DNA from: Bacteroidota bacterium
GTDB lineage: Bacteria; Bacteroidota; Bacteroidia; Flavobacteriales; Flavobacteriaceae
Direction: 5' to 3'
Length of the DNA: 64,000 nt
Assembly: GCA_023386585.1 (NCBI GenBank)
Contig: JAEWJM010000022.1
Location: 62,001 to 126,000, forward strand
In this document: positions 42,023 to 50,370 of the stretch, one piece after another
Layout of the letters: each line of letters starts with the position of its first letter
Position numbering within the stretch: the stretch's first letter is position 1
The notes under the pieces: model-generated
Seen by the model: the letters and a program-made list of their open reading frames with translations, nothing else
What the model was told of the DNA's origin: nothing
The model's database searches: none
Program-made: the position numbers and the translations under genes

Positions 42023-43361
42023 GATCAGCAAAGAGCTCATCGAGCAACTGGAGCAACTCATCGGCAGCAAAAGCGACACGCAGCTTGAAACGCTGCTCAA
42101 TGACATGCACCACGCCGATATTGCTGAAATTCTTGATGAACTCGACATTGAAGATGCGACCTATATCTTCAGACTTCTCGAAAGCGAAAAAACGGCCGAA
42201 ATCCTTCTTGAGCTCGAAGACGACCTTCGGGAAAACATCCTGAAGCGACTTTCGCCAAAGGAGATCGCTGAAGAAATCGACGAGCTGGAAACCAATGACG
42301 CCGCCGATATCATTGCCGAACTTTCGCAACACCGAAAAGAAGAAGTAATTTCGGAACTCCAGGACGTAGAGCACGCAAAGGACATTGTCGATCTGCTACG
42401 CTACGACGAAGACACGGCCGGCGGAATCATGCACAAGGAGTTGGTGAAGGTGAATGAAAACTGGAATGTGCTCACCTGCGTCAAGCAAATGCGCATCCAG
42501 GCCGAGAACATCTCGCGCGTTCACTCCATTTACGTAGTCGATGACGAAGATCGGCTCAAAGGGCGGCTTTCACTTAAAGATTTGCTGACAACTTCCACCA
42601 AAACGCCTATCAGTGAAGTTTACATCCGAAAACTCAATTGGGTTGGCGTTGATACCGAAGACGTCGAGGTCGCGCGAATCATGGAAAAATATGACCTTGA
42701 AGCGATTCCCGTAGTTGATGAATTGGGAAGGCTTGTTGGGCGCATCACCATTGATGACGTGGTTGACGTAATCCGTGACGAAGCCGAAAAGGATTACCAA
42801 CTCGCCGCAGGTATTACACAGGACGTTGAGGCCGATGACTCGCTTCGTGAACTCATCAAAGCGCGGCTGCCGTGGCTTTTGATCGGAATGGTGATCGAAA
42901 TCGTCGCTTCATTCGTGCTCAAAGACAACGAATCGGCCTTCCACAAATACGAAACGCTGATCATTTTCGTGCCGCTTTTGTCGGCAACAGCAGGAAATAT
43001 TGGCGTCCAGGCATCCGCTATCGTCGTTCAGGGATTGGCCAGCGGCACATTGAAGCAATTCAGCAAGCAGTATTTCAAGAAAGAATTGTCGGTTTCGATG
43101 ATTTCCGGAATCATAATATCATTGTTCCTGCTGCTTTTCCATGTTGTTTATTACGGGCAATTTAAAGTGGCGATCGCGATTTCAGTCTCGATGATTGCCG
43201 TGATTTTGTTTGCTGCAACACTCGGAACACTCGTTCCGCTTTTCCTCCACAAAAATAAAATCGATCCTGCTATCGCGACCGGGCCGTTCATAACCACCAG
43301 CAACGATGTCTTCGGAATCCTGTTGTATTTTGCTATCGCGAGACTAATTTTAGGATTTTAG
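42012..43361 (+). CDS. mgtE: Magnesium transporter MgtE
   Basis: The 449-residue protein, starting at the ATG 42012, has the N domain of MgtE (helical repeats such as LLNDMHHADIAEILDELDIE), the CBS pair (MHKELVKVNENWNVLTCVKQ and VARIMEKYDLEAIPVVDELG), the linker, and five membrane segments (PWLLIGMVIEIVASFVL to FGILLYFAIARLILGF). The PLLSATAGNIGVQASAIVVQG segment corresponds to the pore-forming helix. MgtE is a Mg2+ channel gated by Mg2+ binding between N and CBS domains. The start overlaps rsmA, and a repeat copy begins at the stop codon. Confidence 0.96.
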   Translation: MEFRISKELIEQLEQLIGSKSDTQLETLLNDMHHADIAEILDELDIEDATYIFRLLESEKTAEILLELEDDLRENILKRLSPKEIAEEIDELETNDAADIIAELSQHRKEEVISELQDVEHAKDIVDLLRYDEDTAGGIMHKELVKVNENWNVLTCVKQMRIQAENISRVHSIYVVDDEDRLKGRLSLKDLLTTSTKTPISEVYIRKLNWVGVDTEDVEVARIMEKYDLEAIPVVDELGRLVGRITIDDVVDVIRDEAEKDYQLAAGITQDVEADDSLRELIKARLPWLLIGMVIEIVASFVLKDNESAFHKYETLIIFVPLLSATAGNIGVQASAIVVQGLASGTLKQFSKQYFKKELSVSMISGIIISLFLLLFHVVYYGQFKVAIAISVSMIAVILFAATLGTLVPLFLHKNKIDPAIATGPFITTSNDVFGILLYFAIARLILGF

Positions 43362-43472
43362 GGCATTTCCCCTTGGGCCGCGCTGTACGCTATATCTTTT
43401 CTTTAAAACCTCAAAGGTTTTGAAAACCTTTGAGGTTTAGAAAAGGATGCCGCTTCCATCGCTAATGCAACC
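43361..43472 (-). repeat. Intergenic repeat, copy B, with 33-base central palindrome
   Basis: Read on the minus strand, the element runs from GGTTGCATTAGCGATGGAAG to AGCGCGGCCCAAGGGGAAAT GCCC. The first 28 positions match copy A (9810-9900) at about 23 and the last 35 are also similar (AGCGCGGCC). The centre is quite different: AAACCTCAAAGGTTTT and its exact complement AAAACCTTTGAGGTTT, 16 bases each around one G (43406-43438). The element starts at the last base of the mgtE stop. A conserved frame with a replaceable hairpin suggests a family with insertions or a structured RNA. Confidence 0.75.
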
Positions 43473-43510
43473 ACTCCGAAAAATAATAGCTTTGATCCAA
43501 ATTTCCCCCA

Positions 43511-44467
43511 ATGGAAACTTCCCAGATAAAAATACTACACATCGACAGCAATCATCCGCTGATGATCGAATCGCTCAACGCTGCTGGATTTACCAACCAT
43601 ACCAACTTTAAAGGCTCGCTCGAAGAAATCCTGGCCATTTTACCCGAATATAACGGAATCGTGATCCGCAGCCGCTTTGCAGTCAACCGCCGGTTCATCG
43701 ACGCTGCCAAAAAGCTACAGTTCATTGCGCGCGTTGGCGCCGGACTCGAAAGCATCGACATCGAATACGCAGAATCGAAAGGAATAAAACTCTTCGCTGC
43801 GCCCGAAGGCAATCGCAATGCTGTTGCCGAGCACGCCCTGGGAATGTTGCTTTCCGTAATGAACAACCTCAACCAGGCGGATCGTGAAGTCCGAAATGGC
43901 CAATGGAACCGCGAATCCAACCGCGGACACGAACTTGACGGCAAAACCGTCGGGATCGTCGGATACGGAAACACCGGAAAATCGTTCGCAAAAAAACTTC
44001 GTGGTTTTGACGTAAACGTCCTCTGCTACGACATTGTCGAAAACCTCGGAAACGAAAATGCCCGTCAGGTTTCCCTTGACGAAATCTTCCGTAACGCCGA
44101 TGTGATCAGCCTTCACGTTCCCTCAACGCCATTGACGACAGCCATGGTAAACACCAATTTCATCAACTCGTTTTCAAAACCGTTCTGGTTGATCAACACT
44201 TCACGCGGCAAAAATGTTGTCACTGCCGATCTTGTCGAAGGCTTGAAATCGGGAAAAATAATCGGCGCCGGACTCGACGTTATCGAGTACGAAAAAGTCT
44301 CGTTTGAACAACTTGCTGCCGATGATCTTCCCGAACCGCTTCGTTACCTCATCAAAGCAAAAAATGTACTGCTTACGCCGCACATCGCCGGCTGGACATT
44401 TGAAAGCCACGAAAAACTGGCAAGAGTCATCGTGGGTAAAATCATCGATTTTTATCGGAACAATTAA
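43511..44467 (+). CDS. D-2-hydroxyacid dehydrogenase (phosphoglycerate dehydrogenase-like)
   Basis: The 318-residue NAD-dependent enzyme has the Rossmann GxGxxG in GKTVGIVGYGNTGKSFAK, the substrate Arg in LINTSRGKNVV, the Glu of the relay near GAGLDVIEYEKV and the catalytic His in LLTPHIAGWTFES. The N-terminal catalytic half includes IVIRSRFAVNRRFID. It has no C-terminal ACT domain, so it resembles short SerA, glycerate or hydroxypyruvate reductases. The exact substrate cannot be told. It stands alone after the repeat. Confidence 0.9.
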   Translation: METSQIKILHIDSNHPLMIESLNAAGFTNHTNFKGSLEEILAILPEYNGIVIRSRFAVNRRFIDAAKKLQFIARVGAGLESIDIEYAESKGIKLFAAPEGNRNAVAEHALGMLLSVMNNLNQADREVRNGQWNRESNRGHELDGKTVGIVGYGNTGKSFAKKLRGFDVNVLCYDIVENLGNENARQVSLDEIFRNADVISLHVPSTPLTTAMVNTNFINSFSKPFWLINTSRGKNVVTADLVEGLKSGKIIGAGLDVIEYEKVSFEQLAADDLPEPLRYLIKAKNVLLTPHIAGWTFESHEKLARVIVGKIIDFYRNN

Positions 44468-44622
44468 ATCGGCAAAAGTTGATTGAGTCCTTTTATTGCT
44501 CCTCAAAGCCGGAATAGTACGCCGAATTTTAACTTTTGTCGCCTCATCGGTTGTGGTTAATCTAATTTTTATATTTTTATCCGCGTTGCCACGCAACTTA
44601 TTTACATCTAACCAAAACAAAA

Positions 44623-44961
44623 ATGGAAGCACAAAAAGTAGACATGTTCATGATGATGAACGCCAAGTTCTTTGAGAGTCATCATCTGAACGCGGTTCGC
44701 GAACGCCTTATCCAACTCGATGACACCCGCTGGGCATCGATTCAGATGCTGCAGTTCAAGGACCCAACAACAAGCCTGATCATTTCGATCCTGATCGGCC
44801 ATCTCGGAATTGACCGTTTTTACATCGGCGATACCGGACTCGGAATCGGGAAATTGCTCACCTGCGGCGGACTCGGAATCTGGACGATAATCGACTGGTT
44901 CCTGATCATGGGCGCGACACGTGAGAAAAATATGGAAATGCTGCAACAAGTACTTTACTAA
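44623..44961 (+). CDS. TM2-domain membrane protein
   Basis: The 112-residue protein has a TM2 domain at residues about 46-112: TSLIISILIGHLGIDRFYIG, then GIGKLLTCGGLGIWTIIDWFLI. The N-terminus is soluble and Met-rich (DMFMMMNAKFF). TM2 proteins have two membrane helices with a DRF motif in the loop and unknown biochemistry. The stop codon TAA shares its last base with the ATG of the next gene, and the pattern of overlaps continues to the M48 peptidase. Confidence 0.88.
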   Translation: MEAQKVDMFMMMNAKFFESHHLNAVRERLIQLDDTRWASIQMLQFKDPTTSLIISILIGHLGIDRFYIGDTGLGIGKLLTCGGLGIWTIIDWFLIMGATREKNMEMLQQVLY

Positions 44962-45368
44962 TGACAAGAAACCGGCTGTATGCTGTCATGGGCCTGGCTT
45001 GTGCAGCAGGTTACAGCTGGCTTTTTTATTCTTTGGCATCCGATAACGACCCGGGAAATTTACACCTGTGCTTTTTTAAATCGATAACCGGAATTCCCTG
45101 CCCTTCGTGCGGTACAACACGCTCTGTCAGCTCTTTAGTGCACGGAGATTTGGTCGGGGCGATCCAGATGAATCCACTTGGAATTATTGTTTCGGCGATT
45201 ATGGCGGTACTTCCTTTTTGGCTCGTGGCGGACCTGATTTCGCAAAGCTCGTCATTGTGGAAATTCTACCATCAGGTTGAAGAAAAAATCAAAAAACCTC
45301 CTATTGCGCTGACATTGGCGGCGCTCGTACTCATAAACTGGATCTGGAACATAATAAAAAACCCATGA
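44961..45368 (+). CDS. DUF2752 membrane protein
   Basis: The 135-residue protein carries the DUF2752 signature CFFKSITGIPCPSCGTTRSV, with three Cys (C-x-x-C type), followed by membrane helices (PLGIIVSAIMAVLPFWLVA, ALTLAALVLINWIWNII). It has an N-terminal helix as well. The family has no known function. The start overlaps the TM2 stop by one base, and its stop overlaps the next start by four bases (ATGA). Confidence 0.88.
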   Translation: MTRNRLYAVMGLACAAGYSWLFYSLASDNDPGNLHLCFFKSITGIPCPSCGTTRSVSSLVHGDLVGAIQMNPLGIIVSAIMAVLPFWLVADLISQSSSLWKFYHQVEEKIKKPPIALTLAALVLINWIWNIIKNP

Positions 45369-45802
45369 CAGAACACGGTAGCTTTCCCTACAAGCCGGGA
45401 GATCATGAAGCCGAAAAAGCGTCGAACAGTTACCTGATGTCGCTCGTCGCGCTCGTCGCCGGACTCCCATTACCGATCATCAATCTGATAGCAACCTCTT
45501 TTTTCTTCCTTGCAAACAGAAAGGGAACTTACTTTGTAAGGTGGCATTGCACCCAGGCGCTGTATTCCCAGCTGACAATTCTCGCCTTCAACAGCGCGGC
45601 ATTTTGGTGGACAGTCAGGCTGATCATCGGCTCGGAAAAAATCAGCAACGAATATTTCGCATATCTTTTTACGATCATTTTGCTGAATCTTCTTGAGTTC
45701 ATTTCAACAATTTATGCCGCAATCCAAACCCGAAAAGGAATTCACGTCCGAATCTGGTTCTTCGGCCCGCTAACCGATCTAACCTGCAAACCATCACGAT
45801 GA
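45365..45802 (+). CDS. DUF4870/Tic20-like membrane protein
   Basis: The 145-residue protein has four likely hydrophobic segments (LMSLVALVAGLPLPIINLIA, the FVRWHCTQALYSQLTILAF stretch, YLFTIILLNLLEFISTIYA and a short N-terminal one). The WHCTQALYSQL segment matches the H-x-x-QAL-type core of DUF4870/Tic20-like proteins. Its function is unknown. The gene starts inside the DUF2752 end (ATGA) and its stop overlaps the M48 start in the same way, so the four genes form one translationally coupled set. Confidence 0.7.
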   Translation: MTEHGSFPYKPGDHEAEKASNSYLMSLVALVAGLPLPIINLIATSFFFLANRKGTYFVRWHCTQALYSQLTILAFNSAAFWWTVRLIIGSEKISNEYFAYLFTIILLNLLEFISTIYAAIQTRKGIHVRIWFFGPLTDLTCKPSR

Positions 45803-46584
45803 TAAAAAAGACAATATTTCAGGGACTTGCCATCGTTGCCGTGTTCTTCGCGGCTTGGCTTGCGTTTTCACAGATCGATTTTATTAAGGCCTTTAATATA
45901 GAACAGACATCGCTTCGCACGGAGAAAAAACTAGGTGACTTTTTCTGGGAATCCAACGAAGGTACGGAGTAAATAATTACGCGCGACTCTGCTACTAAAC
46001 CGGTTGAGAAACTGGTACAGCGCCTTACCACTGCAAACGATATCGATTACAGCAAGCTTAAAATCCACATCGTGCGAAATGAGGTGGTTAATGCTTTTGC
46101 AATGCCTGACAATCATCTGGTCATTTATACGGGATTGATCGATAAATGTGATAATGAAGGTGAACTTGCCGGTGTCATCGGTCATGAAATGGCGCACTTG
46201 CAGAAAAACCACGTTATGAAAAAGCTCGTAAAAGAAATTGGCCTTTCGGTGCTGATTTCAATGGCGGGCGGAAACGGCTCCGGAACCCGCGCGCTTCGTA
46301 TCCTTTCATCGTCGGCATACGACCGCAACCTTGAATCGGAAGCCGATTTGACCTCGGCCGAGTACATGCTAAAAGCCGGAATGAATCCCGAGCAGTTCGC
46401 CGATATGATGTATAAAATGTCGGTCGACACCGGGCCCGATCACCTGTCGTGGCTCAACACCCATCCGGATTCGGAAGATCGCGCCAAGGCAATTCTCGCA
46501 ACAATGAAAGGTCGAAAGTTCAAATTGAAGCCGGTGCTGACCGGTGAAGAATGGGAAGGTTTGAAGAAAACGATTAAGGATTAA
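45799..46584 (+). pseudogene. M48 family metallopeptidase interrupted by an in-frame TAA
   Basis: From the ATG at 45799 the frame encodes a membrane anchor (FQGLAIVAVFFAAWLAF) and continues to an in-frame TAA at 45970-45972, codon 58. Beyond it the same frame runs on without another stop to 46584 and contains the peptidase: IYTGLIDKCDNEGELAGVIGH, HEMAH zinc site, and the third ligand in RNLESEADLTSAEYML. Without the stop it would be 261 residues, a usual length for the COG0501 M48 family. A GTG at 46072 could restart a 170-residue protein lacking the anchor. The TAA is a single-codon change in good sequence, so a nonsense mutation, a read error or programmed readthrough are all possible. Confidence 0.8.
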
Positions 46585-48386
46585 AGTTCTCCTTTTTCGG
46601 CAAGCTTGCGCTCGAGCTCGGCCTGGAATTCTTCAATAACGGGTTTCATAGTGCTTTCAGGAATGTCGGCAATGCGAATGTACATCAATCCATCGACCGC
46701 ATTATTGAATAAAGGATCGACGTTGAAAGCAACGACTTTTGCATTTTGCTTGATATACTTTTTGATTAGGACCGGAAGCCTTAGCGTCCCCGGTTCCAAT
46801 TCGTCAATGATCTTGTCAAATTTATTCAGGTCCGATTCGGCTTCATTAAAAACAAAATCTTTATCGGCATCCTTCAACTTGACCTTGTATTCTTTTTTCG
46901 GATAAATATATTGGGCAACATACGGATCGTAATAATGCGATTTCATGAATTCGATCATCAGCGACTTCGAAAATCCTGAAAACTGGTTGCTGATGCTGAC
47001 TCCGCCAATCAAAAACTTGTGCTCCGGATAACGCAGCGTCGTATGGACGATGCCTTTCCAAAGCAAAAACAGAGGCATCGGCTTCTGTTGGTAATCCTTG
47101 CAGATGAACGCGCGGCCCATTTCGATCGATTTTGACATCATGTCGAAAAGTTCAGGCTCAAATCGGAACAATTCCTGAAGGTAAAATCCGCCGATCCCAT
47201 ATTTCCGATATATTTCGGAACCCAATCCCATGCGGTATGCGCCGGCGATCTGCTGCGTATCGCCATCCCAAAGGAACATGTGATGATAGTACTTATCGTA
47301 TTTGTCGATGTCGATCGATTCATTGGTTCCTTCGCCGACTTCACGAAAAGTCACTTCACGAAGCCTCCCGATCTCGTGCAGGATGTTCGGAATTTTCTGG
47401 GCTTCCGCAAAAAACACCTCGTAATTCTTGCTCTGAAGCAGGCGGCAATGCGTATTGCGCAACGCGTCGACTTCACGCATCATTTTTTCTTGATTTGCCG
47501 GAGTTGCAATTTCTTTCGGACTGCGCGGCAATTTTAAATGCGGCGCATGTAAAAACGATCCTTCTTTTTCAAAAGGATTCGCCAGCATGTATGTTTTTTT
47601 GCGGAGGAATTTCGAAAAATCTTCGAGGCTGCCATGCTCGTTTTGCTCGCTGACCGGAATGGGTTTGCCAATCCTGACTTTAATTAAGCGGTCGTGTTGC
47701 GAAAATAATTCGGAGGGAAGTTTCGCAGTACGCAGCGTGTCACTGATTCTCGAAAGAGCGTAAAACAACCTGCTGTTCTTGGCGTGAAAATAAATCGGAA
47801 CCACCGGTACCTGGGCGCGACGGATCACTTTTAACGCGCCTTCTTCCCAATCCTTGTCAACCACAAACTTGCCGTCGTTGTAGGTCGACACTTCGCCGGC
47901 AGGGAACATTCCTAACGGCTTTCCATCACTGAGATGCCTCAAGGTTTCCTTGATTCCAACCACGCTTGATTTCGCGTCTTTGCGATTTTCAAACGGATTG
48001 ACCGGCATGACGTAAGGCTTCAGCGGCTCTATTCGATGCAGAAGGAAATTGGCGACAATCTTAAAATCGGGTTCCCGTTCGAGCATTAGTTTCAACAGCA
48101 GGATTCCGTCAATTCCACCAAGTGGATGATTGGAAATGGTAATATAAGCGCCATCCTTTGGAAGCCTTTTCAGGTCTTCTTCCGGCACTTCGAATTTAAT
48201 CTGGAATTCGTCAAGGATGGCGTTCAGGAACTCAAGCCCTTGCAGGTGCTTGTTGCGATCGTAAATTCTATTGAGGGTAGAAATCTTCAAAATCTTCATC
48301 AATAGCCAACCTGACATTGTGCCAAAGAACCCGTATTTGTCAGTTTTTATTGCTTTTGCAACTTCTCTGGCGGTAACTAAACCCAT
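46581..48386 (-). CDS. olsF: Bifunctional acyltransferase of the OlsF type
   Basis: The start is the ATG 48386 (MGLVTAREVAKAIKTDKYGF); the longer frame to 48596 would overlap xth. The 601 residues have two parts. The first 270 hold a PlsC-type O-acyltransferase with ISNHPLGGIDGILLLKL (the HxxxxD motif as NHPLGGID) and GKPLGMFPAGEVSTYND. The second half resembles OlsB-type GNAT N-acyltransferases (LREVTFREVGEGTNESIDID, LRAFICKDYQQ-like block). OlsF enzymes from Serratia and Flavobacterium johnsoniae make ornithine or glycine-type aminolipids in both acylation steps, which fits. The amino substrate here is inferred from that family. Its stop overlaps the M48 end on the opposite strand. Confidence 0.8.
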   Translation of the reverse strand: MGLVTAREVAKAIKTDKYGFFGTMSGWLLMKILKISTLNRIYDRNKHLQGLEFLNAILDEFQIKFEVPEEDLKRLPKDGAYITISNHPLGGIDGILLLKLMLEREPDFKIVANFLLHRIEPLKPYVMPVNPFENRKDAKSSVVGIKETLRHLSDGKPLGMFPAGEVSTYNDGKFVVDKDWEEGALKVIRRAQVPVVPIYFHAKNSRLFYALSRISDTLRTAKLPSELFSQHDRLIKVRIGKPIPVSEQNEHGSLEDFSKFLRKKTYMLANPFEKEGSFLHAPHLKLPRSPKEIATPANQEKMMREVDALRNTHCRLLQSKNYEVFFAEAQKIPNILHEIGRLREVTFREVGEGTNESIDIDKYDKYYHHMFLWDGDTQQIAGAYRMGLGSEIYRKYGIGGFYLQELFRFEPELFDMMSKSIEMGRAFICKDYQQKPMPLFLLWKGIVHTTLRYPEHKFLIGGVSISNQFSGFSKSLMIEFMKSHYYDPYVAQYIYPKKEYKVKLKDADKDFVFNEAESDLNKFDKIIDELEPGTLRLPVLIKKYIKQNAKVVAFNVDPLFNNAVDGLMYIRIADIPESTMKPVIEEFQAELERKLAEKGEL

Positions 48387-48413
48387 TTGGCACTGTAATT
48401 TTTGAGCAGGAAA

Positions 48414-48442
48414 CAAAGATAGAAAAAAACCTCTGCCCCCAA
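48414..48442 (-). promoter_or_regulatory. Promoter of the OlsF-type gene
   Basis: On the minus strand TTG (48440-48442) and TATCTTTG (48414-48421) are 18 bases apart, matching the flavobacterial promoter pattern. It supports the start at 48386. Confidence 0.5.
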
Positions 48443-48497
48443 GCCGAATCGGATTAATTTGTCGGTTTTGACCCGGTAAAAGGAAGTCAATTTTTAT

Positions 48498-48505
48498 TAC
48501 ATTTG
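48498..48505 (+). promoter_or_regulatory. -7 element of xth
   Basis: TACATTTG matches TAnnTTTG 16 bases before the GTG start of xth. The TTG element is not at the expected distance. Confidence 0.4.
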
Positions 48506-48521
48506 GACGCAAATCGTTAGC

Positions 48522-49292
48522 GTGAAAATAATTTCCTATAATGTCAACGGAATCCGCGCCGCCATTTCGAAAGGTTTTATTTCGTGGCTTGGGCAAGCGG
48601 CTCCGGATCTCATCTGCCTTCAGGAAATTAAGGCAACTCCGGAACAGATTCCGTTACTTGACTTCGAACTCGCCGGCTATCCATACCATTATTGGTTTCC
48701 AGCACAAAAAAAAGGGTACAGTGGCGTTGCCATCCTAAGCAAAATCAAACCTGACAATGTAGTTTTCGGAACGGGAATAGAGCACATGGATTTTGAAGGA
48801 AGAAACATCCGATGCGACTTTGGCGACATTTCGGTGATGAGCCTTTATCTTCCATCGGGCACTAATACGCTTCGGATTCCGCACAAGTATATGTATATGG
48901 ATGACTTCCATGAGTACATCAGTGAACTTAAAAAAGAGCGCCCGAACCTTGTGATTTGCGGCGATTACAATATTTGCCATGAAGCAATTGACATTCATGA
49001 TCCGATACGGAATGCGCGGGTAAGCGGATTTCTTCCGCAAGAACGTGCCTGGCTCGGCCAATTCCTGAATGAAGGTTTCATCGATAGTTTCCGTCACCTG
49101 AACAAAGAACCGCACAATTATACCTGGTGGAGTAATTTCGGGAACGCCCGGGGAAACAACAAAGGTTGGCGACTCGACTACGCGTTGGTGTCGAAACCAC
49201 TGGAAAGCCGCATCACGCGCGCCGTCATCTTAAACGAAGCAAAACATTCCGACCATTGTCCGATCCTTGTAGAAATTGAAGAACTAAATTAA
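48522..49292 (+). CDS. xth: Exodeoxyribonuclease III (GTG start)
   Basis: The 256-residue protein is an ExoIII/APE1-type AP endonuclease and 3'-5' exonuclease of base-excision repair. Motifs are KIISYNVNGIRAA with the metal-site Asn, DLICLQEIKA with the metal-binding Glu, VICGDYNICHEAID with Asp and Asn, and WRLDYALVSKPL then HSDHCPILVEI with the catalytic Asp-His pair. The start codon is a GTG; there is no in-frame ATG near it and the product aligns from its first residue. It is divergent from the olsF-like gene and is followed after 3 bases by an OmpA-family gene. Confidence 0.95.
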   Translation: MKIISYNVNGIRAAISKGFISWLGQAAPDLICLQEIKATPEQIPLLDFELAGYPYHYWFPAQKKGYSGVAILSKIKPDNVVFGTGIEHMDFEGRNIRCDFGDISVMSLYLPSGTNTLRIPHKYMYMDDFHEYISELKKERPNLVICGDYNICHEAIDIHDPIRNARVSGFLPQERAWLGQFLNEGFIDSFRHLNKEPHNYTWWSNFGNARGNNKGWRLDYALVSKPLESRITRAVILNEAKHSDHCPILVEIEELN

Positions 49293-49295
49293 ACT

Positions 49296-50261
49296 ATGAA
49301 TACATTTAAAAAAACGGCTGTTGCACTGGCTGCAGTCACGCTGCTGAGCTCATGCGTTTCCAAAAAGGTTTATACCGATCTTGAAAACAAATATGCCGAC
49401 CTGAAAAAGGAAAATCGCAAACTGGCAGACAACAATGACGAACTCGGCCAGTCGAAAGCACAGCTTGAAACCGAGAATGTTGCGCTGCAGGACCAGATCG
49501 ACCGGCTGAAATCCGATAAGGCGAAGTTGCAATCGGATATTGCGGCGTCCCAAAAAAGCATGAAGAACCTGCAGGATTCGTACGGCGCGCTCGAGAAAAA
49601 CAGTAACGACGCGCTCGAATCAAACATGAAAAAGAATCGCGATCTTCTTGCGCAACTTGAGGCAAAGGAAAGAGCACTGGCCGCTGAACAGGACCGGCTC
49701 AACCAATTGAAAACCGATCTTGAGGCGAGTTCACAGCGACTGAATGAACTCGAATCGCTCATGGCTTCCAAAGACGCGAGCATGAAGAAACTGAAGGAAA
49801 CGCTTTCAAAAGCGCTGAACAGCTTTGAAGGAAAAGGTCTTACGGTTGAACAGAAAAATGGAAAAGTGTATGTTTCGATGGAAAACAAACTGCTATTCAA
49901 CTCCGGTAGCTGGGCTGTTGGAGCTGAAGGCCGCCGCGCCGTGGTCGAGGTCGGAAAAGTTCTGGGATCGAACCCCGACATTGCAGTCCTGATCGAAGGG
50001 CACACCGATGACGATGCCTATGCCGGAACCGGCCCGATTGCGGACAACTGGGATTTGTCTACCAAACGTGCAACGGCAATCGTGAGCATCTTAAGTGAAA
50101 ATAAGAACATCAACCGTCAGAACCTGACCGCTGCAGGACGAAGCGAATATGCGCCGTTGGCAAGCAATTCAACCGCGGAAGGCAAGGCGAAAAACAGACG
50201 GATCGAAATCATCCTCACGCCGAAGCTCGACCAGATCTCAAAAATGCTGAACGAGCTTTAG
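49296..50261 (+). CDS. OmpA-family lipoprotein with coiled coil
   Basis: The 321 residues start with a lipoprotein signal (AALAAVTLLSSC-like, seen as LAAVTLLSSCVSKK). A long heptad-type coiled coil spans about 25-170 (YADLKKENRKLADNNDELGQ onward). The C-terminal OmpA domain binds peptidoglycan: LLFNSGSWAV, VLIEGHTDDDAY and AAGRSEYAPLASNSTAEGKA followed by KNRRIEIIL. It should tether the outer membrane to the wall. The gene is 3 bases after xth but has its own downstream terminator. Confidence 0.93.
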   Translation: MNTFKKTAVALAAVTLLSSCVSKKVYTDLENKYADLKKENRKLADNNDELGQSKAQLETENVALQDQIDRLKSDKAKLQSDIAASQKSMKNLQDSYGALEKNSNDALESNMKKNRDLLAQLEAKERALAAEQDRLNQLKTDLEASSQRLNELESLMASKDASMKKLKETLSKALNSFEGKGLTVEQKNGKVYVSMENKLLFNSGSWAVGAEGRRAVVEVGKVLGSNPDIAVLIEGHTDDDAYAGTGPIADNWDLSTKRATAIVSILSENKNINRQNLTAAGRSEYAPLASNSTAEGKAKNRRIEIILTPKLDQISKMLNEL

Positions 50262-50307
50262 TTCACAATCCGTTGTAACTTTTTTTGCTTTCGATCAACT
50301 AAAACTC

Positions 50308-50331
50308 AACCCGTTACCTATAACGGGTTTT
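50308..50331 (+). terminator. Terminator of the xth/OmpA unit
   Basis: AACCCGTTA pairs perfectly with TAACGGGTT around CCTA, followed by a T-rich stretch (TTTATTGT). Confidence 0.8.
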
Positions 50332-50370
50332 ATTGTATAATTTAACGCATTCCTACAACCGTACAAAAAG

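Noticed and set aside
44468..44622. Imperfect dyad CGGCAAAAGTT ... AACTTTTGTCG between the hydroxyacid dehydrogenase and TM2 genes
   Set aside because: The arms are about 60 bases apart and mismatched. It does not look like a terminator or a copy of the repeat family.
48387..48596. 70-residue N-terminal extension of the OlsF-type gene
   Set aside because: It overlaps the divergent xth gene and a good promoter at 48414-48442.
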